A stretch of DNA of 64,000 nt from NCBI GenBank assembly GCA_026129405.1, contig JAHCID010000001.1, forward strand, positions 62,001-126,000, in the 5' to 3' direction. Each line of letters opens with the position of its first letter. Within the stretch, counting starts at the first letter, position 1. The position numbers and the translations under genes are program-made. The notes under the pieces were generated by a model. It saw only the letters and a list, made by a program, of their open reading frames with translations. It did no database searches and was not told the origin of the DNA. This document shows, in pieces, positions 25,396 to 34,503 of the stretch. Origin of the DNA: a bacterium (GTDB taxonomy: Bacteria > Desulfobacterota > Binatia > DP-6).

Positions 25396-27369
25396 TCACT
25401 CGGTGAACGGCTCGCCGCGGCGGTAGCGTGCGAGCCGCGTCTCGACGACCTCGGCGACCTCGGGCTCGCCGGCGTCGCGCGCGGCGGCGAGCGCCGCCTC
25501 GGCGGTTCGGATCGCTTCGGGGAACCGCCCGGCCGCGGCGTAGGCGGCGGCGAGCGTGTCGAGCGCGTCGGCCGTGGGCGTCTCCCGGGCGAGCCCCTCG
25601 GCGAGCTGGACGGCCTCGTCGGGGCGGCGGACGGCGGCATCGGCGCTGGTGGCGAGCACCCAGGCGAGACGGTTCGTCGCCGGCGGCCAGCCGGGCCGCA
25701 GCCGCAGCGCCGCCCGCAGCTGCGCGACGCCGCGGGGCGCCTCGCCCTGCGCCAGCAGCACGAGCGCCAGGTTGAAGCGCGCCGACGGCGCTTCGGGGTC
25801 GAGCTCGACGGCGCGGGCGAGGTGCGGCGCCGCCTCGGCGAAGCGTTGCTGCCCCGCCAGCTCGGTGCCGAGCGCCACCTCGGCACCCGCGTTTCCCGGC
25901 CGCGTCGTGAGCGCGGCCTCCCAGCTCGCGATCGCCAGCTCGGACTCGCCCGCCTGCGACGCGAGCTGCGCCAGCAGGAGATGCGCGTCGGCATACTCCG
26001 GCCAGATGCGCACCGCCTCGCGCAGATGCGGCATCGCCTCGAGCGGCCGGCCGTCGGCGACCAGCGCCTCGGCCATGCCGTAGTATGCGTGGTAGTTGTC
26101 GCTGGTGACGGCGAGCGTGCGCGCGAGGATCGTCTCGCTGCGCTGCCAGTACGCCGCCTGGCGCGCCGTCAGGACGGCCCAGGCGACGACGACCACGCCG
26201 CCCGCGACCGCGAGCGCCGGCCGCGCCCGCCCCAGCTCCGCGGCGCCGAACGCCACCAGGATCGCGAGCCCGAAGAACGGCAGATAGGTGTAGCGGTCGG
26301 CCATCGCCTGCTCGCCGACCTGGACGATGCCGATCACCGGCACGAGCGTGCCGACGAACCACAGCCAGCCGACGAGCAGCCAGGGGCGCCGCCGCGCCTG
26401 CCACACGACGAGCCCGGTGATCGCGGCGAGCAGGGCCGCCGCCCCCACGACCTGCGCCACGGGAACCGGGATCACGAGCGGATAGATGAGGCCGAGGTCG
26501 GCCGGCCAGACGAAGGTCGCGAGGTAGCGCGCGTAGGCGACGGTCGCGTTCGCGAGCCGCGTCGCCATCGGCAGCAGCGACACCTCGGCCACCGCCCCGC
26601 CCGCGCGCTGCGCGAGGAACGTCATCACCGCCGACGCCGCCGCCAGCGCGAGCAGCGGCAGCTTCTCCCAGACGAGCCCGGGCAGACGGCGCAGGCCGTC
26701 GCCGTCGAGCGCCACGCGGCGCAGCGGCCAGACGTCGAGCAGGAGCAGCACGCACGGCGCGGTCACGAGCATCGGCTTCGCCATGAGGCCGACGGCGAGC
26801 GCGAGCGCGACCACGAGGTAGCTGGCGATCGAGCGCTTGCGCACCCAGCGCGCGTACGCGCCCACGACCAGGAGGAAGCAGAACGTGCTGACGACGTCCT
26901 TGCGCTCGGAGATCCAGGCCACCGACTCGACGTGCGCCGGGTGCAGCGCCAGCACCGCCGCGACGAAGGCGCTCGGCCACACGGCTCCCGTCAGGGCGCG
27001 GAAGACGGCGAAGCACAGGACCGTGTTCGCGACGTGCCAGGCGACGTTCACGAGGTGGTGCGCGCCCGGACGGACGCCGAAGAGCGTCACGTCGAGCATG
27101 TGCGAGAGCCACGTGACGGGGTGCCAGTTCTGCGCGGCGCCGGTGGTGAGCGCCCACGCGACGCCGTCCGCCGTCAGCCCGCGCCGGACGATCGGGTTGC
27201 CGGTGACGTAGAGCGGATCGTCGTAGTTGACGAACTGGAAACCCGCCGTCTGCGCGTAGACCGCGGCGGTGGCCACGACGAGGACGGCGACGATGGCGGG
27301 CTCGGGGCGGTGCACGGGCCGCACGAAGGTGCCCCGCGGGACCCGGTGCTGTCGAGAGGCGGCGCGCAT
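25396..27369 (-). CDS. TMTC-like integral membrane protein with TPR repeats
   Basis: A 657-residue protein. About residues 25-430 are eleven or so hydrophobic helices carrying FVNYDDPLYVTGNP near the start, HLVNVAWHVANT and HPAHVESVAWISERKDV. These match the GT-C/DUF1736 region of the TMTC family of O-mannosyl-type glycosyltransferases, where the Asp pair after the first helix is conserved. From about residue 430 at least five tetratricopeptide repeats follow (for example AYYGMAEALVADGRPLEAMP and EVALGTELAGQQRFAEAAP). A protein glycosyltransferase or assembly role is inferred. It is divergent from the CobW gene. Confidence 0.75.
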   Translation of the reverse strand: MRAASRQHRVPRGTFVRPVHRPEPAIVAVLVVATAAVYAQTAGFQFVNYDDPLYVTGNPIVRRGLTADGVAWALTTGAAQNWHPVTWLSHMLDVTLFGVRPGAHHLVNVAWHVANTVLCFAVFRALTGAVWPSAFVAAVLALHPAHVESVAWISERKDVVSTFCFLLVVGAYARWVRKRSIASYLVVALALAVGLMAKPMLVTAPCVLLLLDVWPLRRVALDGDGLRRLPGLVWEKLPLLALAAASAVMTFLAQRAGGAVAEVSLLPMATRLANATVAYARYLATFVWPADLGLIYPLVIPVPVAQVVGAAALLAAITGLVVWQARRRPWLLVGWLWFVGTLVPVIGIVQVGEQAMADRYTYLPFFGLAILVAFGAAELGRARPALAVAGGVVVVAWAVLTARQAAYWQRSETILARTLAVTSDNYHAYYGMAEALVADGRPLEAMPHLREAVRIWPEYADAHLLLAQLASQAGESELAIASWEAALTTRPGNAGAEVALGTELAGQQRFAEAAPHLARAVELDPEAPSARFNLALVLLAQGEAPRGVAQLRAALRLRPGWPPATNRLAWVLATSADAAVRRPDEAVQLAEGLARETPTADALDTLAAAYAAAGRFPEAIRTAEAALAAARDAGEPEVAEVVETRLARYRRGEPFTE

Positions 27370-27415
27370 TGCCAGCCCGGGGCGCGCCGGCTAAGCGGTC
27401 GGCCGGCACCCTCCG

Positions 27416-28317
<902 letters not shown>

Positions 28318-28321
<4 letters not shown>

Positions 28322-28662
28322 GCGCGCAGCCCGAGCGCCGTGCGCAGGGCGGCGTCGACGCGGACCATGTCGTCGGCCGAGAGCGTTCCCATGTGCTCGA
28401 CGAGCTGCCGCTTCCAGAAGGTGTAGGGCTCGCCGCACTTCACCACGCTGGCGAGGGGAAGGTTGGCCGCACCGCGGGGAAGCTCCACCTCCCAGTCGAA
28501 CGGACCGCCGGCTCGCGCCGCGCTCGTCAGGTGCACCACCACGACCTTCGTCCACCGGTCGTTGGCGTTGAAGGCATCGTCGGACACGACGAGGAACGGG
28601 CGTCGCTTGCGCTCGCTTCCCGGGGTGGGGGGATTCCCCCAATACACCTCACCTCTTCGCAC
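28318..28662 (-). CDS. MazF/PemK family mRNA-interferase toxin
   Basis: A 114-residue SH3-like ribonuclease toxin. The core strand set RRGEVYWGNPP, GSERKRRPFLVVSDDAFN and SVVKCGEPYTFWKRQLVEHMG matches the MazF/PemK family, with the Arg and Thr/Ser positions used in RNA cleavage roughly conserved. The GTG start at 28662 overlaps the 3' end of the upstream antitoxin gene by 14 bases. The pair is a type II toxin-antitoxin module; the gene converges on the CobW gene, overlapping it by 4 bases. Confidence 0.8.
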
Positions 28663-28936
28663 GCGATGGCTTCCTCGCCTCGGTCCGGTCCGTCGCGGCG
28701 ATCGCCTGCCACTCGAGGAGCTCGTCGTCGGCCCCGTCGGTGCCGGCAGTGCAGTAGCGGTCGACCTGCTCGCCGAGCCGCTCACGCCAGTGCCGCGCGA
28801 GCTTTTCGCTGACGGCCTCGCGCACGAATTCGGATACGGTTCGATACTGCCCTTGCCGCACCAGCGCCTCCACGGCGTCGAGGTCGCCGGCCTCCGCGCT
28901 GATCACGGCCTTGCGCTTCCGGACCGCCATGCTCAT
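28649..28936 (-). CDS. Ribbon-helix-helix type antitoxin
   Basis: A 95-residue protein preceding the MazF-type toxin. The N-terminal half (residues about 20-55) carries a CopG/ParD-like pattern, GQYRTVSEFVREAVSEKLARH, which is a helix-helix unit for DNA binding and dimerisation; the acidic C-terminal half would wrap the toxin. An AGGA sequence precedes the ATG at 28936; an in-frame ATG at 28930 is an alternative. It probably represses the operon by binding the repeats just upstream. Confidence 0.7.
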   Translation of the reverse strand: MSMAVRKRKAVISAEAGDLDAVEALVRQGQYRTVSEFVREAVSEKLARHWRERLGEQVDRYCTAGTDGADDELLEWQAIAATDRTEARKPSRAKR

Positions 28937-28945
28937 CGGATCCTA

Positions 28946-29001
28946 AGATGGTGCACCACTGGAGTCAACCATCTACGTGCACCACAGATGGACACCACTG
29001 G
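28946..29001. promoter_or_regulatory. Repeated elements in the toxin-antitoxin promoter
   Basis: AGATGGTGCACCACTGG at 28946 and AGATGGACACCACTGG at 28986 are imperfect direct repeats 40 bases apart; GTGCACCAC occurs at 28951 and again at 28977, and CCATCT at 28969 is an inverted copy of the AGATGG part. The stretch lies directly upstream of the antitoxin start, where autoregulatory operators of such modules are found. The tract is lower in GC than its surroundings. Confidence 0.4.
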
Positions 29002-29039
29002 CCGCTGCCCGCGCCGCTCGGCTATGACCCCCGCCCGCC

Positions 29040-29981
29040 ATGGCCGACGTCCCGAGCTGCTGGTGCGACGCGCCCGACCCGCGCCCGCTCGCCGCGTGGA
29101 CGCTGCCGGGCGGCACCGCCGTATCGATGGTGCGCTGTGCGCGCTGCGGCGTGCACGCGCTGCGGCCACCGCCCGACGACGCCGTCCTCGCCCGCGCCTA
29201 CGCCGCCGACTACTACGGCGCCTCGGCGCGCAAGTTCGTCGGCCCGATCGCGCGCGGCGTCGCCTGGTTCCAGGAGGGGCGCGCGCGCCAGGCGACGCGG
29301 CTGCTGCCGCCCGGCGGACGCGTGCTCGACGTCGGCTGCGGCAACGGCGGCTTCCTCGCCGCGCTGGCGCGGCGCGGCTTCCGCGTCGAGGGGACGGAGC
29401 GCACCGCCGACGGCGCCGCACGCGTGCCGGAGGGCATCCCGGTGCACGTCGGCGACCTCGTCGACCTCGCGCTTCCGGCCGCGACGTACGACCTCGTAAC
29501 GCTCTGGCACGTCTTCGAGCACCTGCGCCGGCCCGACGCGGCGCTGGCGCGCATCCGCACGCTGCTGCGTCCCGGCGGCACGCTGCTGATGGCAGTGCCG
29601 AACGCCGGGAGCTGGCAGGCGCGGCTGTTCCGGCGGCACTGGTTCCACCACGACCCGCCGCGCCACTTGTGGGCCTTCGATCCGCCGTCGCTGCTGGCGC
29701 TGCTCTGCCGGGCGGGCTTCACCGGCCGCGTGCTCGGCACCTGGTCGCTCGAGCAGAACCCCTTCGGGGTCGCGCAGAGCACGCTCAACGCCGCCGGCTT
29801 CCCGCGCGACCGCGCCTACGACGTGCTGAAGGGCGTGGCGACGGCCAGCCGCGGCACGCGCGCGCTCGACGCCGTCCTGCTCGCCGCCCTGGCACCGGTG
29901 GGCGTGGCACTCTCCGTGGCGGAGTCGATGGTCGGGCGCGGCGGCACGGTGGTAGTGTCGGCACGGCCCGAGGGGGAATGA
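29040..29981 (+). CDS. Class I SAM-dependent methyltransferase with N-terminal zinc-binding segment
   Basis: A 313-residue protein. The first about 45 residues hold CWC...CARCGVHAL, a probable zinc site like that of methyltransferases acting on sugar nucleotides or cell-surface glycans. The Rossmann fold follows with RVLDVGCGNGGFLAAL as motif I, LVTLWHVFEHLRRPD as the segment near motif IV and LRPGGTLLMAVPNAGS as the post-motif strand. A hydrophobic C-terminal segment may contact the membrane. Its stop overlaps the glycosyltransferase start as ATGA, so both probably work on one glycan or lipid-linked sugar. Confidence 0.8.
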   Translation: MADVPSCWCDAPDPRPLAAWTLPGGTAVSMVRCARCGVHALRPPPDDAVLARAYAADYYGASARKFVGPIARGVAWFQEGRARQATRLLPPGGRVLDVGCGNGGFLAALARRGFRVEGTERTADGAARVPEGIPVHVGDLVDLALPAATYDLVTLWHVFEHLRRPDAALARIRTLLRPGGTLLMAVPNAGSWQARLFRRHWFHHDPPRHLWAFDPPSLLALLCRAGFTGRVLGTWSLEQNPFGVAQSTLNAAGFPRDRAYDVLKGVATASRGTRALDAVLLAALAPVGVALSVAESMVGRGGTVVVSARPEGE

Positions 29982-30745
29982 CCAGCTCCGACACAGCCGC
30001 GACCACCGGCCCCGCGCCGAAGATCGTGGTCGTGATGCCGGCCTACAACGCCGCGCGCACCGTCCGCGACACGCACGACCGCATCCCGAAGATGGTGCGC
30101 GAGGTGATCCTCGTCGACGACCACAGCCAGGACGACACCGTCGCGGTAGCCTCGTCGCTCGGCATCAAGGTGATCCCGCACCCGCACAACGTCGGCTACG
30201 GCGGCAACCAGAAGACCTGCTACATGGAGGCGCTCCGCTGTGGCGCCGACGTCGTCGTCATGCTCCACCCCGACGGCCAGTACCCGCCCGAGCTGATCGG
30301 CGACCTCGTGCGCCCGATCCTCGAGGGCCACGCCGACATGGTGCTGGGGTCGCGCATGCTGGCGCCCGGCGGCGCCGCGGCGGGCGGCATGCCGCGCTGG
30401 AAGCGGGTCGCCAACTGGTTCCTCACGACGTGCGAGAACGCGGCGATGGGGACGCACTTCGCCGAGCTGCACACCGGCTACCGCGCCTACAGCGCCGCCT
30501 TCCTGCGTCGCGTGCCGTTCCTGCGCAACTCGAACGACTTCGTCTTCGACACCGAGGTGATCGCGCAGGCGGTGGCGTTCGGGCAGCGCATCGCCGAGGT
30601 GCCGGCGGCGTCGCGGTATTTCACCGAGGCGTCGTCGGTGGGGTTCCGGGTGGGGGCGGTGTACGGGGTGAAGACCCTGTGGACGATGGTGAAGTTCGTG
30701 GGGTGGCGGACGGGGGTGTGGCGCGTGGGGCTGTTTCGCGGGTGA
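29978..30745 (+). CDS. Family 2 glycosyltransferase (DPM1-like)
   Basis: A 255-residue GT-A fold enzyme. It has VVVMPAYNAARTV at the nucleotide-sugar site, LVDDHSQDD and HPDGQYPPE as the Asp-containing metal motifs, and a conserved LGSRMLAPGG loop. No clear transmembrane segments follow, so it is a soluble or peripheral enzyme like dolichyl-phosphate mannose synthase catalytic chains. An AGGGGG sequence precedes the ATG at 29978. It is coupled to the preceding methyltransferase gene. Confidence 0.85.
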   Translation: MTSSDTAATTGPAPKIVVVMPAYNAARTVRDTHDRIPKMVREVILVDDHSQDDTVAVASSLGIKVIPHPHNVGYGGNQKTCYMEALRCGADVVVMLHPDGQYPPELIGDLVRPILEGHADMVLGSRMLAPGGAAAGGMPRWKRVANWFLTTCENAAMGTHFAELHTGYRAYSAAFLRRVPFLRNSNDFVFDTEVIAQAVAFGQRIAEVPAASRYFTEASSVGFRVGAVYGVKTLWTMVKFVGWRTGVWRVGLFRG

Positions 30746-30753
30746 GGGGGGCG

Positions 30754-31140
30754 TCAGCCGGCGGCGAGCTTCAAGCCGGCATGCGGAGCGATGCGCGCGA
30801 AGATCGCGTCGCGCGAGAGCAGGAGCGCGTCGCGATCGATCGCGCACTGGGCGACGTGGGCGTCGGGCGTGGACACGGAGATGCCGCGTGCCCGCAGGCT
30901 GCGACGCAGATCGCCGACCCGCAGCCAATGATCCCGCGGCGTGTCGTGCAACGCGAGATCCGAGAGCACCTCGGTGATCGCGACCCGATCCTGCCGGCGA
31001 CGAGCCCCGCTCAGCAGCTCCGCGATCACGATCGGCGGCAGCACGACGACGCCGTGCGCGAGCGCGTCCTCCATCGCCGGCACGGGAATGCCCGCGAAGA
31101 AGTCGATCCACACCGAGGTGTCAACGACGACGCCGCTCAC
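30754..31140 (-). CDS. VapC-type PIN-domain toxin
   Basis: A 128-residue PIN-domain ribonuclease. The acidic metal site is spread over VVDTSVWIDFF (first Asp), IVIAELLSGA (Glu) and TPDAHVAQCAIDRDALLLSRD (two Asp), giving the four-acid pattern of VapC. The gene overlaps the VapB-type antitoxin gene upstream by 20 bases and converges with the glycosyltransferase gene. VapC toxins cleave tRNA or rRNA; the target is unknown here. Confidence 0.85.
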   Translation of the reverse strand: MSGVVVDTSVWIDFFAGIPVPAMEDALAHGVVVLPPIVIAELLSGARRRQDRVAITEVLSDLALHDTPRDHWLRVGDLRRSLRARGISVSTPDAHVAQCAIDRDALLLSRDAIFARIAPHAGLKLAAG

Positions 31141-31333
31141 GCGACGCCTCCAGATCGACGTCGAGGCGGATCTTCCCGCGCAGCGCCATCGCCTTCGCAG
31201 CGCCGCGCGCCTGGCGGACCAGCCGGAGCCCCTCGACGAGCGTTTCGGTAATGCCCTTGCGCGTGACCTTCATGGCCTCGGCGAGGAGGTCCTCGGGGAG
31301 GTTGGCGGTGATGCGCTTGGCGCCGGCGGCCAT
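31121..31333 (-). CDS. VapB-type antitoxin
   Basis: A 70-residue protein with an N-terminal ribbon-helix-helix (KRITANLPEDLLAEAMKVTRKG-like, then TLVEGLRLV) and a basic C-terminal tail (RERRRR) expected to occupy the VapC active site. The start is ATG at 31333 after an AAGG sequence. It is the upstream partner of the VapC gene and would repress the pair. Confidence 0.8.
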   Translation of the reverse strand: MAAGAKRITANLPEDLLAEAMKVTRKGITETLVEGLRLVRQARGAAKAMALRGKIRLDVDLEASRERRRR

Positions 31334-31348
31334 ACGCCTTCGAGGCTA

Positions 31349-31369
31349 ACGGCGGTACATACGGCGGTC
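31349..31369 (-). promoter_or_regulatory. Direct repeat in front of the VapBC pair
   Basis: ACGGCGGTA at 31349 and ACGGCGGTC at 31361 (plus-strand view) lie 12 bases apart, 16 bases from the antitoxin start. On the coding strand the tract begins with TTGACC, which could be a -35 element. A binding site for the VapB dimer is a reasonable guess. Confidence 0.3.
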
Positions 31370-31399
31370 AATACGCGCGTGCGATCCCCTCCGTGGTCG

Positions 31400-32228
31400 T
31401 CAATCCGACTTGGCCTTGAAGCGTGCCCCATCGTTGCGCGTCGCCGCGGAGAATCGAGCCCCCAACACCCACCGATGCTGCTGCGCAGTTGGACGACGAG
31501 CCTCGGGTCAGCCGCGAGGGGAAGAGCGGGAAGCATCAATGCACCGCCCTTGCCCTTGACGCTGAGCCTGGGTGCACGGCAGTTCAGCGCGGCAACCGAA
31601 GGATGCATGCAGGCCCGCGCGCCGTCGCACGCATCGGTCGAGCATGGGTCGGCATCGGCCGCGCAGGCAGCGCCGGCGGAATCGAACGTGCAGGTCGGCG
31701 AGCAACAGTCGCCGTCGACCGTATTGCCGTCGTCGCACTGCTCCGGAGACTCGACCGTACCGTTCCCACACACCGGTGCAGGGTCGCCGAGACAATGCGC
31801 GAGGACGAAGTCTGAATCCGGCCCCGTGAAACCGGCGAACCCTGCGACCACGATCCTCCCGTCGGGCTGCAACGCAAGGGAGCGTCCTTCGGCGGCGCCG
31901 ATCGGGAAGGTGGTGGTCACGAGGCCACCGGCGCCAAACGAGGCATCGGGACGCCGTTGGGTGACGGGCGTGATGCCCGCCCCCGTGACACGCAGATAGA
32001 GCGTCCGCAGCGAGCTGCTGCTGGCGAGCGTACGTGGTCGATGCGCGCCGGAACGGGGCTCTTCGGGCCGCCCTTCACCTTCACGAGCTCCAGCTGCTCG
32101 AGTAGCGTCGTGGCTTCGACCGCGACGACCTGTGACGCCACCGGCGTGGCGCAGGTGGCATCCGAAAGCAACGAGAACGTGAGCGGCGTGCCCGTAACCG
32201 CCGGCGTCTTCAGCGACGAGCACGCGGG
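31400..32228 (-). pseudogene. Remnant of a secreted delta-60 repeat / Cys-rich repeat protein
   Basis: Fragments of a larger extracellular protein are stacked here. Reading along the minus strand, a segment with AVTGTPLTFSLLSDATC and LLEQLELVKVKGGPK ends near 32041 and continues in another frame as SLRTLYLRVTGAGITPV. A delta-60 repeat follows (DASFGAGGLVTTTF...LQPDGRIVVAGF). Then comes a DUF4215-like Cys-rich repeat, CGNGTVESPEQCDDGN, with CCSPTC. No credible start or stop bounds it: the frame runs on into the VapBC promoter region and its 5' end meets the Uma2 fragment. It is best seen as a decayed gene, with at least one frameshift. Codon and GC content are somewhat lower than in neighbours. 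Confidence 0.55.
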
Positions 32229-32598
32229 GTTCTTCGTCGGCGGCGACAAGGCCGGGATGCTCTTCGGCCGCGAGGCGCGCGGTGCGAAAGGGGCGGTGTG
32301 GCGGCGCAGCGACCCCGGTCCGATCGACCGTCGCTACGTGCGCGTCCCGCCGCTGCTCGTGGTCGAGGTCGAGGGTCGCGAGGAGGGCGAGGCGGCGCTG
32401 TGCGTGAAGGCGCGGTGGTACTTCGCGCACGGCGTCGGCGTCGTGTGGCTGGTCCTGCCGAGCACGCGCGACGTGCTCGTCCTGCGTCACGGCGGCGAGA
32501 CGCGGCATGCGGTCGGCGAGCGGCTGCCCGAGGACCCGGAGCTTCCGGGGCTGGCGCCGGCCGTCGAAGGCTTGTTCCGCCAGCTCGCCCCGAGGTGA
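32215..32598 (+). pseudogene. 5'-truncated Uma2 family gene
   Basis: The C-terminal part of a Uma2 (DUF820) protein: VGGDKAGMLFGREARGAKG, then PPLLVVEVEGREEGEA with the conserved Glu, CVKARWYFAHGVGVVWLVLP with the Lys, and the usual PELPGLAPAVEGLF ending. The first about 70 residues expected of the family are missing, replaced by sequence antisense to the delta-60 repeat remnant. The junction is near 32220. The open frame extends further upstream by chance, but homology starts only here. Confidence 0.6.
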
Positions 32599-32610
32599 CG
32601 GGGCGCCGCG

Positions 32611-32733
32611 CTACGCCCCGCGATCTTCCGGCGGATCCTCCCCGCGCAGCACCGCGATCAGCGCATCGCGCCATGCCAACGCCATCGCGACGTCGGTGAC
32701 GAGGTCGTCGGTCGCCGCGGCGGGATCGTCCAT
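32611..32733 (-). CDS. Possible 40-residue hypothetical protein or fragment
   Basis: An acidic helical sequence starting MDDPAAATDDL and ending in an Asp/Glu-rich tail. It has plausible amphipathic character (VAMALAWRDALIAVLRG), but no family is recognised and it lies between two broken genes, so it may be part of another remnant whose start is lost. Confidence 0.2.
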   Translation of the reverse strand: MDDPAAATDDLVTDVAMALAWRDALIAVLRGEDPPEDRGA

Positions 32734-32789
32734 CGGACGCGCCAGCCACGCCTCGACGAGATCGCGCGCGGCGTCCGCGGCGACGACAG

Positions 32790-33002
32790 GCCCGCGACGC
32801 CCTGGACGACTTCCTGAGCCTCGACGTCGTGCGCTATCCTCACGACGTCCTGCTCCCTCGCGTCTGGGAGCTGCGGCACGATCGTACGGCGTACGACGCC
32901 GCCTACCTCGCCCTGGCCGAGACGCTCGGCGCCCCGCTCCTCACCTGCGACCGCGCCCTCGCCGCGGTTCGCGGCTACGCCGCCGCGGTCGAGGTGGTCT
33001 GA
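32790..33002 (+). pseudogene. C-terminal fragment of a VapC-type PIN toxin
   Basis: About 70 residues of a PIN domain read ALDDFLSLDVVRYPHD, LPRVWELRHDRTAYDAAYLALAE and PLLTCDRALAAV, holding the last two or three acidic positions (TAYDAAY, TCDRAL). The N-terminal half with the first Asp is absent and there is no start codon in a sensible place. It lies 3 bases from the ccmD stop and no VapB gene is next to it, so it is a dead toxin remnant. Confidence 0.65.
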
Positions 33003-33005
33003 CCG

Positions 33006-33143
33006 CTACCGCCCGAGCCGCTCGCGCAGCTCGTCGAGCTCCTCTTCCAGCTCCGCCGTGCGCCGCCCGATGCGAAAGACGTAGAGCGCGATGCCGACGA
33101 ACACCACCGCGTAGCCCGCGAACAGGTACCAGAAGTTCTTCAC
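33006..33143 (-). CDS. ccmD: Heme exporter protein CcmD
   Basis: A 45-residue single-pass membrane protein: an N-terminal NFWYLFAGYAVVFVGIALYVF helix-forming segment followed by a charged tail (ELEEELDELRERLG). Size, topology and position directly after ccmC (GTG start overlapping the ccmC stop) identify CcmD, which helps release heme-loaded CcmE from the CcmABCD complex. It is the last gene of the ccm set. Confidence 0.8.
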   Translation of the reverse strand: MKNFWYLFAGYAVVFVGIALYVFRIGRRTAELEEELDELRERLGR

Positions 33144-33835
33144 GCGGCACTTCCTTCGCGCAGGTCGAGCTGGCGGCGGAGCGCGCCGAGCTCGCTCGAC
33201 AGCCGCTCCGTACGCATGCGGAGCATGACCAGCCAGGCGGCGAGGAGCAGCATCGACACCGCGCCGACGTAGAGGGTCAGGCGCATGGTCGGGTCGACGA
33301 GGCCCGAGGTACCTTCCTTCGTGGTGATGACGGCGGGGTGCATGCCCTGCAGCAGGCGAACCGAGACGCGGATGATCGGGATGTCGAGCACGCCGACGAT
33401 GCCGAGCACCGCAGCCCAGCGCGCCACCGCCTCGTCCTCGCCGCCGAAGGCGCGCAGGAGGAGATAGCCGGCGTAGATCGCCCACAGGATGACGGTCATC
33501 GTGAGGCGCGGGTCCCACGTCCACCACACGCCCCAGATCGGGCGCGCCCAGATCGGGCCGGTGATCATGACCAGCGTACAGAAGAGGACGCCGACCTCGG
33601 CCGACGCGAGCGCCAGCCGGTCGGCGCCCGGCGAGCGCTTCCACAGGTACCAGGCGCTGGCGCCGGCGACGGTGAAGAAGCACGCGAACGTCGCCCAGGC
33701 CGACGGCACGTGCAGGTAGAAGATGCGCTGCACGTCGCCCATCGAGGCTTCCGTCGGTGCGACCAGCAGCGCGAGGTACAGCGTCGCCACCATGCCCGCC
33801 GCGGCGAGGGCCCCGAGGATCGATTCCGCGCGCAT
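33140..33835 (-). CDS. ccmC: Heme exporter/handling protein CcmC
   Basis: A 231-residue six-helix membrane protein that attaches heme to CcmE on the outer face of the inner membrane. The tryptophan-rich heme-handling loop is GVWWTWDPRLT, the WWD signature; conserved histidines lie in FYLHVPSAWATF before it and in LQGMHPAVI after it. A coiled C-terminal tail (ERLSSELGALRRQL) is present. The ATG overlaps the ccmB stop as TGATG. Confidence 0.9.
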   Translation of the reverse strand: MRAESILGALAAAGMVATLYLALLVAPTEASMGDVQRIFYLHVPSAWATFACFFTVAGASAWYLWKRSPGADRLALASAEVGVLFCTLVMITGPIWARPIWGVWWTWDPRLTMTVILWAIYAGYLLLRAFGGEDEAVARWAAVLGIVGVLDIPIIRVSVRLLQGMHPAVITTKEGTSGLVDPTMRLTLYVGAVSMLLLAAWLVMLRMRTERLSSELGALRRQLDLREGSAA

Positions 33836-34503
33836 CAGTCCCGGACTACCTGCTCGAACAAAAGGATACCAGCCGTGGTGAAGACGACGTCGAACGCCAG
33901 CAGCACGGCGAGTGCGTCGTGCGCCGCGTCGAGACCGCCGGCGAGCACCGCCTGCGTCGCCTTCACGCCACCGATCAGCACCGGCACCAGCACGGGCAGC
34001 AGCAGGACGGGCAGCATGACCTCGCGTGCCCGTGCGCGCACGGCGATCGCCGCGAACAGCGTCGCCGGCGCGGCGAAGCCGAGGTTGCCGAGCAGCAGCA
34101 CGACGAGCAGCCCCGGCACGGCGGCGAGGAGGTCGGCGTGCAGCAGCAACGCGGTGAGCGGCACGACGATCGCCTGGAGGACGCTCAACAGGACGAGGTT
34201 CGCGAGCAGCTTGCCGAGGTAGATGCCGGCGGGGTCGATCGGCGACGCCAGCAGCGCGGCGAGGCAGTCGTGCTCGCGCTCGAGCACGAAGCCGCGCTGG
34301 ATGCCGAGGATGCCGGTGAAGACGAACGACACCCAGATCACCGCGGGCGCGAGCGCCGGGGCGGCGTCGGGCGGGGCGTCGTGCGCGACGGCGAAGGTGA
34401 CGACGAGGAGCACGCCGAGCACGAACAGGCTCGCGAGGCTCTCCTTCGTCCGCCACTCGACGGTGAGGTCCTTCCCGAGGACCGCGAGCGCGCCGCGGAT
34501 CAC
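33835..34503 (-). CDS. ccmB: Heme ABC exporter permease CcmB
   Basis: A 222-residue membrane permease with six hydrophobic helices. It begins with the family's LGKDLTVEWRTKE segment, then SFVFTGILGIQRGFVLEREHD, and LGNLGFAAPATLFAAIAVRARAREVMLPVLLLP-type stretches, all conserved in CcmB. It forms the channel partner of CcmA and interacts with CcmC and CcmD. ATGA overlap with ccmA. Confidence 0.9.
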   Translation of the reverse strand: MIRGALAVLGKDLTVEWRTKESLASLFVLGVLLVVTFAVAHDAPPDAAPALAPAVIWVSFVFTGILGIQRGFVLEREHDCLAALLASPIDPAGIYLGKLLANLVLLSVLQAIVVPLTALLLHADLLAAVPGLLVVLLLGNLGFAAPATLFAAIAVRARAREVMLPVLLLPVLVPVLIGGVKATQAVLAGGLDAAHDALAVLLAFDVVFTTAGILLFEQVVRD

